A stretch of DNA of 47,934 nucleotides from Chloroflexota bacterium (lineage in GTDB: Bacteria > Chloroflexota > Limnocylindria > Limnocylindrales > CSP1-4). Where the stretch lies: positions 1-47,934 of the forward strand of contig JADMIG010000021.1 in assembly GCA_015478725.1 (NCBI GenBank), read 5' to 3'. The stretch's first letter is position 1, and the number at the start of each line of letters is the position of its first letter. Below, one piece after another: positions 17,314 to 25,323 of this stretch. The translations under genes and the position numbers were made by a program. The notes beneath the pieces are model-generated. The model made no database searches. It was given only the letters and a program-made list of their open reading frames with translations, and was not told the origin of the DNA.

Positions 17314-18552
17314 TCACGAAGCGGATTCGAACGAGACCGGCGCGGCGAGCCCGCCGGCTGAGTAGAGGAGCACGGCGAGGGCCCAGAACACGACGGGCAC
17401 GCCGCCGATCGACGCCATGACGCCGAGCGTCGCGGGGGCGATGAGCTGGCCCACGCGGTTCGCGCTGATCCGCATCGCGAGGGCCGCGCCCTGGCGCCCG
17501 GCGATCGCGTCGCGGGCGATCCAGGACATCGTCAGCGGCTGGCCGATGCCGAGTCCGAGACCGGTCCCGACCATGAGGATCGCCATGATCGGCGGGTCGG
17601 CGACGAGCGGCAGCGCGGCGAGGCCGAGGCCGGAGATCGCAAGACTGCCCATGAGAAGGCGGCGACGCCCGAGCCGGCGGGCGAGCCGCCCCAGCGCGAG
17701 ACGCGAGAGCATCGAGGCGCCGGCGCGAACGGAAAGAAGCGCGCCCACGACCGGCCCGGCGATCCCGCGCTGGAGCGCGAGGGCCGGGAGATAGACGCTC
17801 AGCGCGTCAGCCGTGACGACGAGCGAGGAGCTGACGAGGAGGACCGGACCCACGCGCCCGAGGCGGGCCCGGCGGGATCCTGCGGGCAGGCCTGCGGGGC
17901 CGTCATCCGGACGCCGGCTGGCAGCCGGGGCCGGATGACGCCGATCGTGGAGCCAGATGGCTGCTGCGAGCCCGAGACCGATGAGGCCGGCGCCGCCAGC
18001 GACACGGAACGGGCCAACGAGGCTCGCGAGCCCGACCTGACCCTCCCCGATGAGGAGGCCCGCCGTGAGCGGGCCGACGAGCTGGCCGAGCGAGACCGCG
18101 ACGGTGAACCAGCCGAACGCACCGTCGTAGCTGTGTGGGGCGACACGTCGGGCGATGAGCGCCTGCGCGGCGATCGCGACCTGCACCTGACCGAGACCGA
18201 GGACGATCTGGTCGGCCGCCAGACCCGGCACGCTCGCCAGCCACGGTACGAGGAGGCAGGAGATGGCGATGAGGAAGGTTCCACCGGCGAGGAACGGCGC
18301 CGCCCCGAACCGATCCATCCATCGCCCGAGCGGGATGGCCGCGACGACGGGCACCAGGGCGAACGCCGACGCGATGACGCCGAGCGCCACGGTGGGAGCG
18401 TGGATCGCCAGGGCGGCGTACGAGACCATCGGCCGGGCCGCCGCCACCGCGCCCATCGCGAGGGCACTGACGGCGAGGAGCGCGAAGCTGAGGCGCCGGT
18501 CCCTCGCCGGATCTCTGCCAGGTTCGCCGCTGTCGGGCAGTCCAGCTCCCAA
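17314..18552 (-). CDS. Major facilitator superfamily transporter
   Basis: About 412 residues with some 12 transmembrane helices. The loop between helices 2 and 3 reads PLGRWMDRFGAAPFLAGG, a version of the MFS motif A (GxLaDrxGrkxxl), and a second copy in the C-terminal half is LGRLARRLGRRRLLMGS. The start is uncertain: the frame is open to ATG 18657, but that would overlap the preceding ChrB-N gene by about 100 bases with a Ser/Thr/Arg-rich shadow. A TTG at 18552, preceded by GAGG and seven bases after the upstream stop, fits best. The substrate is unknown. Co-transcription with a ChrB-N protein suggests metal or oxyanion stress as one possibility. Confidence 0.85.
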   Translation of the reverse strand: MGAGLPDSGEPGRDPARDRRLSFALLAVSALAMGAVAAARPMVSYAALAIHAPTVALGVIASAFALVPVVAAIPLGRWMDRFGAAPFLAGGTFLIAISCLLVPWLASVPGLAADQIVLGLGQVQVAIAAQALIARRVAPHSYDGAFGWFTVAVSLGQLVGPLTAGLLIGEGQVGLASLVGPFRVAGGAGLIGLGLAAAIWLHDRRHPAPAASRRPDDGPAGLPAGSRRARLGRVGPVLLVSSSLVVTADALSVYLPALALQRGIAGPVVGALLSVRAGASMLSRLALGRLARRLGRRRLLMGSLAISGLGLAALPLVADPPIMAILMVGTGLGLGIGQPLTMSWIARDAIAGRQGAALAMRISANRVGQLIAPATLGVMASIGGVPVVFWALAVLLYSAGGLAAPVSFESAS

Positions 18553-18559
18553 ATGAGCC

Positions 18560-19330
18560 TCAGACGCCGCCGTCGATGGCCGACCGTCCGTGGTGGACCG
18601 GGAGACCCTCGGCGTCCGGGGCGTCCGCGAGGTCGGGCTCGTCCGGATCCGCCGCATCCTCCCGCGGCCCGGCGGCTACGCGGAGGCCGGCGCTCGAGAG
18701 TGAGGTCGCCCGTCGACGGCGGCCGGGTCGGCGGGCGGACCGGCCGGCCGGACTCTCGCGCGACGAGCTCTGCCGTTCGTCGGCCGCCGCCTGGGTCCGG
18801 AATACCTGGGCTTCGAAGCCCTCGAGCAGGCGCAGACACCGTTCGAGCCAACCGAGGGCCGCATCACGGTTCGGGGCGCCGAACCAGTCGCGCTGGCTCA
18901 CTCGCTCGAACCAGCCGACGATCTTCTCGTATTCGATGCGGATCTCCTCCGCCTCCTCGTACGTGAAGTTGCGGCGGAACGTCTCGAACTCGATCTCCTT
19001 GGTGAAGTTGATCTCGCAGTTCTCGATGATCTCTTCGTAGTGGCGGGCCGTCTGGTCGACGAACCGCGCCACGAGCTTCTCCGTCTCGACGGCCGGCAGC
19101 TGGCGGAGTGGCAGAAGGTGGTACTCGCCCGCCGAGTCGGTGATCTTCTCGAGGAGCGGCTCGAGCTCATGGGCGATCTGCTTGTTCTGGGGGAAGACGG
19201 TCACCGATTGCTGGAGGTGGACGGCGCCGAGCTTCTTGAGCATCCGCCAGACGTACACGCGATTCGCGGTCGGACGGGCCGGCATCCGATAGACGAGGAG
19301 CATGAAGCGGGTCGGGCGAGTCGTGGGCAT
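18560..19330 (-). CDS. ChrB N-terminal-domain protein
   Basis: About 256 residues. Residues 5-180 match the ChrB N-terminal domain pattern: a winged-helix-like start RFMLLVYRMPARPTANRVYVWRMLKKLGAVHLQQSVTVFP, then a helical region with CEINFTKEIE and NFTYEEAEEI, ending in RDWFGAPNRDAALGWLERC. In ChrB proteins this domain accompanies chromate sensing. The usual ChrB C-terminal domain is absent, replaced by about 75 residues of disordered Arg/Ser/Ala-rich tail. ATG 19330 has GGAG six bases upstream and was preferred to ATG 19384. It is cotranscribed with the MFS gene and divergent from the COG4280-like membrane protein. Confidence 0.8.
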   Translation of the reverse strand: MPTTRPTRFMLLVYRMPARPTANRVYVWRMLKKLGAVHLQQSVTVFPQNKQIAHELEPLLEKITDSAGEYHLLPLRQLPAVETEKLVARFVDQTARHYEEIIENCEINFTKEIEFETFRRNFTYEEAEEIRIEYEKIVGWFERVSQRDWFGAPNRDAALGWLERCLRLLEGFEAQVFRTQAAADERQSSSRESPAGRSARRPGRRRRATSLSSAGLRVAAGPREDAADPDEPDLADAPDAEGLPVHHGRSAIDGGV

Positions 19331-19413
19331 GGCGATCTCCGGAAGCGGTCTGGCGACGGGTCGGACGGGTTCCGGGGGCATCATACGGCCCCCTCGTCGT
19401 CACTCATCGGACC

Positions 19414-19442
19414 TTGACCGCCATCGCATCTGACGCCATAAT
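19414..19442 (+). promoter_or_regulatory. Sigma-70 promoter of the COG4280-like gene pair
   Basis: TTGACC (19414-19419) and CATAAT (19437-19442) are 17 bases apart. The predicted transcript starts near 19450, about 58 bases before the GTG. On the other strand TAGAAT (19474-19469) and TATTAT (19443-19438) could be -10 boxes for the ChrB-N gene, so the promoters probably overlap. Confidence 0.6.
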
Positions 19443-19460
19443 ACCTGTGTGGATGTATTA
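19439..19460. promoter_or_regulatory. Inverted repeat overlapping the -10 and start site, probable operator
   Basis: TAATAC and GTATTA form a perfect inverted repeat with a ten-base spacer, spanning one helical turn, in an unusually AT-rich patch. It covers the -10 box and predicted start of the rightward promoter. This is the position of a repressor site, with the divergent ChrB-N protein as an obvious candidate binder. Confidence 0.5.
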
Positions 19461-19463
19461 ACA

Positions 19464-19483
19464 GTCACATTCTACTCGGTGAC
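19464..19483. promoter_or_regulatory. Second inverted repeat in the divergent region
   Basis: GTCAC and GTGAC arms with a ten-base spacer, adjacent to the first inverted repeat and with the same spacer length. It may be a second half of the operator region or lie in the 5' leader as a weak hairpin. Confidence 0.3.
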
Positions 19484-19507
19484 ACTCAACGTCGAAGGAG
19501 AGCTGCA

Positions 19508-20278
19508 GTGAATCTTGCGGTCGCCGCCCTGCCGGCGTTCCTCGCCTCGATCGTCGAATTCGTCGAGGCCCTGACCATCGTCCTCGCGGTCGGGGTGACC
19601 CGCCAGTGGCGGTCGACCCTCATCGGCGTCGTTGCCGCCGTGCTCGTCCTGTCCGTCCTCGTCGGCGTCTTCGGCACGGCGATCGTCCTCTTCGTCCCGA
19701 TCGCCGTGCTCCGGCTCGTCATCGGCGGGTTCCTCGTCATCTATGGACTGCAGTGGCTCGTGAAGGCGGTCCTCCGCGCGGCGGGCGCGAAGGCGAAGCA
19801 CGACGAGGCCGCCATCTACCAGGCGGAGATCGCGGCGATGCGCGACGAGGCCCCGGTCCCCGCCTCGGGCATGGACTGGATCAGCTTCACCGTCGCGTTC
19901 AAGGGCGTGCTCCTCGAGGGTCTCGAGGTCGCCTTCATCGTCGTCACGTTCGGGGCCTCGGCGGGCCAGCTCGGCCCCGCGGCACTCGGAGCGACCGTGG
20001 CCGGCGTCCTCGTCCTCGTCGTCGGGGCGGCCGTCCATCGCCCGCTCGCCAACGTTCCAGAGAACGGCCTGAAGTTCTCGGTCGGGCTCATGCTCACGAC
20101 GTTCGGGACCTTCTGGGCCGGCGAGGGGATCGGCATCGTGTGGACCTGGAGCGACGCCACCCTCCTCGCCCTCTTCGCCATCTACCTCGTCGCCTCACTC
20201 GCGGCCGTGTGGTACGTCCGGAACCGGATCCTTCCGGCCCGGATCCGCCCGACGATGGCCGCCGCTCTCGACAAGTAG
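19508..20278 (+). CDS. Predicted integral membrane protein, COG4280-like, with two acidic membrane motifs
   Basis: 256 residues with about seven transmembrane helices in two related halves. Each half opens with an acidic helix: EFVEALTIVLAVG (about 17-29) and LLEGLEVAFIVVTFG (about 137-151). Such E-x-x-E helices in duplicated folds recall FTR1 iron permeases and Gdt1/LysE-type cation exporters, but their exact signatures (REGLE, ExGD) are not present. I therefore do not assign a substrate. The GTG start has GAAGGAG seven bases upstream. A promoter with an overlapping palindrome lies ahead, and a small membrane protein gene follows after nine bases. Confidence 0.8.
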   Translation: MNLAVAALPAFLASIVEFVEALTIVLAVGVTRQWRSTLIGVVAAVLVLSVLVGVFGTAIVLFVPIAVLRLVIGGFLVIYGLQWLVKAVLRAAGAKAKHDEAAIYQAEIAAMRDEAPVPASGMDWISFTVAFKGVLLEGLEVAFIVVTFGASAGQLGPAALGATVAGVLVLVVGAAVHRPLANVPENGLKFSVGLMLTTFGTFWAGEGIGIVWTWSDATLLALFAIYLVASLAAVWYVRNRILPARIRPTMAAALDK

Positions 20279-20287
20279 GAGAACCGG

Positions 20288-20500
20288 GTGCGATATCTCC
20301 GGGCCTTCGGGGCCTTCTGGTACGACTTCCTCGTCGGCGACCGGCCGGAGCTCTTCGTGGGCTCGATCGTCGCCCTCGCGCTCGTCTGGCTCGTCATCCG
20401 GGCGGGACTCGATGCCGGCGCCGCCGGCTGGCTCCTCACCCTCGTCATCCTCCTCGTGGCCGGTCTCGGCATCCTCACCGCGAGCCGACCGAAGCGCTGA
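20288..20500 (+). CDS. Small two-helix membrane protein
   Basis: 70 residues, GTG start, ribosome site AGGAG in the nine-base gap after the COG4280-like gene. Two hydrophobic segments (about 23-40 and 46-63) and a basic C-terminus (SRPKR). The N-terminal MRYLRAFGAFWYDFLVGDRPE looks like a conserved amphipathic region. Its size, tight linkage and membrane character suggest an accessory subunit of the larger membrane protein. No family was recognised. Confidence 0.7.
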   Translation: MRYLRAFGAFWYDFLVGDRPELFVGSIVALALVWLVIRAGLDAGAAGWLLTLVILLVAGLGILTASRPKR

Positions 20501-20541
20501 GCCCGGCTGCCCGGCCGAGAGCAGGGTCCGGCCCCGCCGGA

Positions 20542-21390
20542 TCATTCATCGATGGACGGTCCACGGATGGAGGATCTCCGACGGGGCCCTCCATCCACGG
20601 TCACGCGAGTCGGAGCGGGTCCGTCGTAGACGAGGCGCGACGGATCGATCGTCCGCATCGGCTGGCCGCGCTCGAGTTCCTCGGCGATGTGGGCGGCGAG
20701 GCCCGCGGTGCGTGCAACCACGAAGGTGAAGTCGCCGAGGACGGGCGGCAGTCCGATCGCATCGAGACAGGCCGCGATCGCACCGTCGACGTTGATGGGG
20801 ATGGGCCGCGACGCTCGTGCGCCGACCGCCCGGGCGAGCGCCTGGACCGCGGCCGGTGCGCCGGCGTCCGGATAGGCCTCCGCGAGGAGTCCGAAGAGTC
20901 GCTCGGCGCGGCGATCGAACTCGTGGCTCCGATGGCCGATCCCGGGGACCCGCTGGCCGACGGCTCGGCGGGATGCGACCTCCGCCTCTGCCCAGGCGTC
21001 GAACGGTGGGATCGCAGGCCGACCGGCGAGGATCTCCATGAGGCCGGTGACGACGGTCCCGTGCAGGTGGCCGAAGGACAGGATCCCGGCGGCGAGCGCC
21101 GATATCGACCCGGATCGGCTCGCCGTCGCAGTCCGAGCGGCGATGGCGGACGGGGCACGGGCACCGTGGTCGATCGCGGCGACGAGGCAGGCTTCGAAGA
21201 TCCGGGCCGCCCGGTCCTCCGGCTCGTGGCCCAGCCAGAGGAGCAGGATCGTCGCGGCGAACGAGCGGCGGCCGATGAGCTCGTCGACCGGCCGGCCGCG
21301 AAGGTAGACGCGCTCCGCATCCGCATCCGTGAGCGCGGACGCCCAGGCGGCGGCCTCGAACGGCCGGCGTGCATCGGCGGGATCAGGCAT
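20542..21390 (-). CDS. Short citrate-synthase-fold protein, probable citryl-CoA lyase
   Basis: 282 residues, about two thirds of a normal citrate synthase, matching the size of stand-alone citryl-CoA lyases. Hallmarks are present: VYLRGRPVDEL (the YRGY..EL segment), the first catalytic His in FGHLHGTVV, the second in VPGIGHRSHEFDRRAE, and the catalytic Asp in PINVDGAIA. FVVARTAGLAAHIAEE provides the CoA-side Arg. Citryl-CoA lyases split citryl-CoA to oxaloacetate and acetyl-CoA, and related enzymes could use methylcitryl- or similar CoA esters. It starts within the last eight bases of the CoA-transferase gene, so the two should be coupled in translation and function. Confidence 0.82.
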   Translation of the reverse strand: MPDPADARRPFEAAAWASALTDADAERVYLRGRPVDELIGRRSFAATILLLWLGHEPEDRAARIFEACLVAAIDHGARAPSAIAARTATASRSGSISALAAGILSFGHLHGTVVTGLMEILAGRPAIPPFDAWAEAEVASRRAVGQRVPGIGHRSHEFDRRAERLFGLLAEAYPDAGAPAAVQALARAVGARASRPIPINVDGAIAACLDAIGLPPVLGDFTFVVARTAGLAAHIAEELERGQPMRTIDPSRLVYDGPAPTRVTVDGGPRRRSSIRGPSIDE

Positions 21391-22612
21391 CGGTCGCCTC
21401 CGTAGCGCGGATCGGTCCGGCGAGGTCGCGCCAGCGCGGGTTCGGATCCTCGCCGACCCGTGGACCCAGGCCGCGCACGCGCCCGGGCGTACGGGTGAGC
21501 TTCGGCACGATACCCGGCGTGAGGATCGGCTTCTGGAGCCGCGGATCGACGACCTCGACGAGCATGTCCCGCGTCTGGAACTGGGGGTCTGCGACGATGT
21601 CGGCGACGCTCGCGATCCGGCTGCACGGGATCCGCGCCGCGCGGACCGCGATCACGACCTCGTCACGCGTGCGACCGACGGTCCAGGCGCCGATCGCCGC
21701 ATCGAGCTCATTCGCATGACGGACGCGTCCCAGGTTCGTCCCGAGCTCCGCGGACGTCGCGAGATCGGGCCGCCCGATGAGCCCCATGAGCCCAGCGAAC
21801 AGCCCGTCCGAGTTCGCCCCGATGACGACGTACTCGCCGTCCGAGCAGCGGTAGGCGTTCGTCGGGGCGGAATTGTGGGCGATGTTGCCGGTCCGCTCGC
21901 GGATGCGTCCGAAGAGGCTGTACTCGGGAAGGATCCCTTCGAGGAGGCTGAAGACCGCCTCGGAGAGGGCGACGTCCACGACCTGCCCGGCCCCCGACCG
22001 GTCGCGCTCGAAGATGGCGACGAGGGCGCCGATGACGCCGTAGAGCGCCGCGATCGAATCGCCGAGGCTCAGGCCGGCGCGGGTCGGCGGCCGGTCGGGC
22101 TCGCCGGTCACATAGCGGAGACCGCCGGCCGCCTCGGCGATGGTCCCGAAGCCGGGTTGGTCGCGTAGGGGTCCCGTCTGTCCGAAGCCGGAGATCCGGA
22201 CGATGACGAGCCGTGGGTTGTCACTCTGGAGCTCGGCCGGATCGAGGCCCCACGCTTCGAGGCGGCCCGGTCGGAAGTTCTCGATCAGGATGTCCGCCTC
22301 GCGGGTCAGCTCGCGCACGATGGCCCGTGAGGCCGGATCGTGGAGGTCGAGGGCGAGCGACCGCTTGCCACGGTTCTGGACGAGCGACCACAGCGATCCG
22401 GCCCCGTCGACGGACATCCCCCACGCGCGGTGGGGATCGCCTTCCGGTGGCTGCTCGATCTTGAGGACGTCGGCACCGAAATCGGCGAACAGTCGGCCGG
22501 CGAACGGTCCGGCGATGAGTGTCCCAAGCTCCAGCACGCGGAGGCCGGCGAGCGGACCGGGATCCGGGGATCCGGGCGACGTCCCGAGGGACTCGTCTGT
22601 CGTCCACGTCAC
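21383..22612 (-). CDS. Type III (CaiB/BaiF) CoA-transferase
   Basis: 409 residues, full length. These enzymes move CoA between carboxylic acids through an aspartyl-CoA anhydride. Seen: the N-terminal GLRVLELGTLIAGPFAGRLFADFGADVLKIE fingerprint, LALDLHDP, the NFRPGRLEAWGLD segment, ISGFGQTGP, and LSLGDSIAALYG holding the expected catalytic Asp. NAYRCSDGEYVVIGA is the C-terminal family motif. The donor and acceptor are unknown, but the coupled lyase downstream suggests citrate or a citrate analogue. The start is GTG, with GGAG about nine bases upstream. Confidence 0.92.
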   Translation of the reverse strand: MTWTTDESLGTSPGSPDPGPLAGLRVLELGTLIAGPFAGRLFADFGADVLKIEQPPEGDPHRAWGMSVDGAGSLWSLVQNRGKRSLALDLHDPASRAIVRELTREADILIENFRPGRLEAWGLDPAELQSDNPRLVIVRISGFGQTGPLRDQPGFGTIAEAAGGLRYVTGEPDRPPTRAGLSLGDSIAALYGVIGALVAIFERDRSGAGQVVDVALSEAVFSLLEGILPEYSLFGRIRERTGNIAHNSAPTNAYRCSDGEYVVIGANSDGLFAGLMGLIGRPDLATSAELGTNLGRVRHANELDAAIGAWTVGRTRDEVVIAVRAARIPCSRIASVADIVADPQFQTRDMLVEVVDPRLQKPILTPGIVPKLTRTPGRVRGLGPRVGEDPNPRWRDLAGPIRATEATDA

Positions 22613-22750
22613 GGGTCCGTCTCCATCCTCGTCGCTGCTCGGGTCCGGGCGCGGGCGTCATCACCTGAGGACCCTGTCGCTGATGTTACATGACCGCTCC
22701 TGTCACTTCGACAGGTCCGGTCCACCGCGCACGAAGGACGAGCTCCGGGC

Positions 22751-23827
22751 TCAGCGCGTGAGCGTCACCTTGCGGAGGTTGGGCGGCGTCTCCGGGTCGC
22801 GGCCGGATACGAGCGCGAGGTGGTACGCGAAAAGCTGGCACGGGACGATGGCGACGATGGGCGAGAGCCACTCCGGCACGTCGGGCGGAACCGCGATCGA
22901 GGTGGCGCCAAGGGATCGGACGGCCGGATCGTCGGAGAGGACGAAGAGGTCGGCGCCCTGTGCCCGCAACCGTCCGAACAGGTCGGCCATGCCCGGCACG
23001 GCGGGGCCCTTCGTGGCGACGGCGAGAACGGGGAAGCCCGGCGCCACCACGGCGATCGGCCCGTGCTCGAAGTCGGCTGCCGAGTAGGGATCGGCCGCGA
23101 CGCCCGCCACCTCCTTGAGCTTGAGCGCCCATTCGCGGGCGGTGGCGTAGTGGTAGCCGCGGGCGAGGACGGCACAGCGGGTCAGTCCGGCCCGCGCCAG
23201 CGCGGCCGACACGACCTCGGGCTCGAGGTCGACGGCCGCCTGGAGGGACGCCGGCAGGCGCTCGAGTGCCTCGTCGCGCCAGCCAGGACCGACGCCGTCG
23301 TCCGTGCCCCCGACGCCGACGATTCCCACCCTCGCCAGCGCCTCGGACAGAAGCGCGACCGCGACGAGCTCGGCGACATAGGTCTTCGTCGCCGCGACCG
23401 CGCGCTCCTCACCGGCGACGAGCGGCACCACGAAGTCCGCTGCTTCGGCGAGCGGTGACGACGGATCGTTCGTGACGGCGAGCGTCAGCGCCCCCTGCCG
23501 GCGGCCGTCCTCGACCACGCCGACGACGTCCGGCGATCGACCGGATTGGCTGATCCCCACGACAAGGGCGTTCTCGAGCCGGGGCCCGTGCCCATAGAGC
23601 GATGCGAGCGACGGCGCGGCCAACCCCACCGGGAGCCCATTCCGCTCGCCGAGGACGTACTGAGCGTACGTCGCCGCGTGATCGGATGTGCCACGGGCGG
23701 CGATCAGGACGAATCCCACGCCGCGGCGCTCGACCGCGCTCGCGAGCTGATCGAGGGGTCGACGTCCCGACTCGAGCAGCCGCCGGACGACGGCCGGCGC
23801 CTCGGCGAGCTCCGAACGCATCGTCAT
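22751..23827 (-). CDS. SIS-domain sugar isomerase/deglycase (GlmS isomerase-like, no glutaminase domain)
   Basis: 358 residues with two SIS domains. The first contains ARGTSDHAATYAQY and the phosphosugar loop SQSGRSPDVVG, then VAATKTYVAEL. The second contains EWALKLKEVAGV and DFEHGPIAVV, matching the GlmS isomerase active site around the catalytic Glu of LKLKE. The N-terminal glutaminase domain of GlmS is absent, so it probably isomerises or deaminates an amino-sugar phosphate with free ammonia, or cleaves a phosphorylated amino-acid conjugate. ATG 23827 has GGAGGT five bases upstream. The frame runs on upstream only as a shadow of trpB. Confidence 0.88.
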   Translation of the reverse strand: MTMRSELAEAPAVVRRLLESGRRPLDQLASAVERRGVGFVLIAARGTSDHAATYAQYVLGERNGLPVGLAAPSLASLYGHGPRLENALVVGISQSGRSPDVVGVVEDGRRQGALTLAVTNDPSSPLAEAADFVVPLVAGEERAVAATKTYVAELVAVALLSEALARVGIVGVGGTDDGVGPGWRDEALERLPASLQAAVDLEPEVVSAALARAGLTRCAVLARGYHYATAREWALKLKEVAGVAADPYSAADFEHGPIAVVAPGFPVLAVATKGPAVPGMADLFGRLRAQGADLFVLSDDPAVRSLGATSIAVPPDVPEWLSPIVAIVPCQLFAYHLALVSGRDPETPPNLRKVTLTR

Positions 23828-23900
23828 CGTGCACCTCCGGTGGGTGTCGCCTCGAGGATCAGGGGCAGGATACGGCGCGCTTGTGCCGTTCGGCGCGGAC

Positions 23901-23915
23901 GTGCCACAGTGGCAC
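23901..23915. promoter_or_regulatory. Palindrome between divergent SIS and trpB2 genes
   Basis: GTGCCA-CAG-TGGCAC is a perfect inverted repeat with a three-base centre, 33 bases before trpB2. It could bind a dimeric regulator, possibly controlling both directions. No matching sigma-54 -12 element accompanies TGGCAC. Confidence 0.35.
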
Positions 23916-23947
23916 CCTCGAGACGGTAGTCGCTGGAGGACGCGGGA

Positions 23948-25318
23948 ATGACCCTGGACCGGACGAAGTACATCCTCGACGAGGATCGGATCCCCCGCGC
24001 CTGGTACAACATCGTCGCCGACCTTCCGGTCCCGCCGCCGCCGGTTCTCCATCCCGGTACCGGACAGCCGATCGGGCCGGCCGATCTGGCGCCCCTCTTC
24101 CCGATGGCCCTCATCGGCCAGGAGGTGAGCACGGATCGCGAGATCGAGATCCCCGAACCGGTCCGTCAGGCGTATGCCCTGTACCGGCCGTCCCCCCTGT
24201 ATCGGGCCCACCAGCTCGAGAAGGCCCTCGGGACGCCGGCCCACATCTACTACAAGTACGAGGGCGTGAGCCCGGCCGGGAGCCACAAGCCGAACACGGC
24301 GCTCGCGCAGGCCTTCTACAACAGGGACGCCGGCGTGAAGCGCCTCGCCACCGAGACGGGCGCCGGGCAGTGGGGGACCGCGCTCGCCTTCGCCGGTGCC
24401 CGGTTCGGCCTCGAAGTCAAGGTCTACATGGTGCGGGCGAGCTACGACCAGAAGCCGTACCGCCGCAACCTCATGGAGGTCTACGGCGCCGAGGTCGTCG
24501 CGAGCCCGAGCCCGACGACCGGCTATGGACGACGGGTCCTCGAGGCGACGCCGGACAATCCGGGCTCGCTCGGCATCGCCATCAGCGAGGCGGTCGAGGA
24601 TGCGGCCTCCCGCGACGACACGAAATACGCGCTCGGCTCGGTCCTCAATCACGTCCTCCTCCATCAGACGGTCATCGGCCAGGAGGCGATCGAGCAGATG
24701 GCGCTCGCCGGCGAGGAACCGGACATCGTCATCGGCTGCGCCGGCGGCGGCTCGAACCTCGCCGGGCTGACGTTCCCGTTCATCGGCCGCGGCCTGCGCG
24801 GCGGACCGAAGCCGCGGATCATCGCCGTCGAGCCGGAGGCGGCGCCCTCGCTCACCAGGGGTCAGTACCGCTATGACTTCGGCGACACGGGGCAGATGAC
24901 GCCGCTCGTCAAGATGCACACCCTCGGCCACGACTTCATCCCCGAGCCGATCCACGCCGGTGGTCTCCGCTACCACGGCATGGCGCCGCTTGTCAGTCTC
25001 CTCAAGGAGCAGGGCCTCATCGAGGCTCGCGCGGTCCACCAGCGATCGACGTTCGAGGCGGGCGTCCGGTTCGCGCGGGCCGAGGGGATCCTTCCGGCGC
25101 CGGAGCCGGCGCACGCGATCCGGGTCGCGATCGACGAGGCCCTCCGCGCTCGCGACGAGGGGCGGCCCACGACGATCCTCTTCAACCTCTGCGGCCACGG
25201 CCACTTCGACCTGTCGGCGTACGAGCGGTATCTCTCCGGCTCGCTCGAGGACTTCGAGTATCCGGCCGAGCGTGTCGCCGAGGCCCTGAGGGCACTCGAA
25301 CCGCTGCCGGTCGGCTGA
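23948..25318 (+). CDS. trpB: Tryptophan synthase beta chain, TrpB2 type
   Basis: 456 residues, the length of the TrpB2 subgroup, which is longer than TrpB1 and carries an N-terminal extension ([14 protein letters not shown]) and the [12 protein letters not shown] segment. The PLP lysine is in [12 protein letters not shown], the catalytic Glu in [13 protein letters not shown], the phosphate loop is GCAGGGSN, and CGHGHFD marks the C-terminus. It joins indole and serine to tryptophan. TrpB2 proteins often act without TrpA as indole-salvage or serine-deaminase enzymes, and no trpA is nearby. The ribosome site is GGAGG. It is the first gene of an operon with lipB and a GalT-like gene. Confidence 0.95.
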   Translation: MTLDRTKYILDEDRIPRAWYNIVADLPVPPPPVLHPGTGQPIGPADLAPLFPMALIGQEVSTDREIEIPEPVRQAYALYRPSPLYRAHQLEKALGTPAHIYYKYEGVSPAGSHKPNTALAQAFYNRDAGVKRLATETGAGQWGTALAFAGARFGLEVKVYMVRASYDQKPYRRNLMEVYGAEVVASPSPTTGYGRRVLEATPDNPGSLGIAISEAVEDAASRDDTKYALGSVLNHVLLHQTVIGQEAIEQMALAGEEPDIVIGCAGGGSNLAGLTFPFIGRGLRGGPKPRIIAVEPEAAPSLTRGQYRYDFGDTGQMTPLVKMHTLGHDFIPEPIHAGGLRYHGMAPLVSLLKEQGLIEARAVHQRSTFEAGVRFARAEGILPAPEPAHAIRVAIDEALRARDEGRPTTILFNLCGHGHFDLSAYERYLSGSLEDFEYPAERVAEALRALEPLPVG

Positions 25319-25323
25319 CCGAC

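Noticed and set aside
19508-20278. FTR1 iron permease or Gdt1-type exporter
   Set aside because: The acidic motifs EFVEALT and LLEGLEV are similar in spirit, but the defining REGLE or ExGD signatures are absent.
23895-23920. Sigma-54 promoter at TGGCAC
   Set aside because: The -12 TTGC element is missing at the required distance. The palindrome is better seen as a possible operator.
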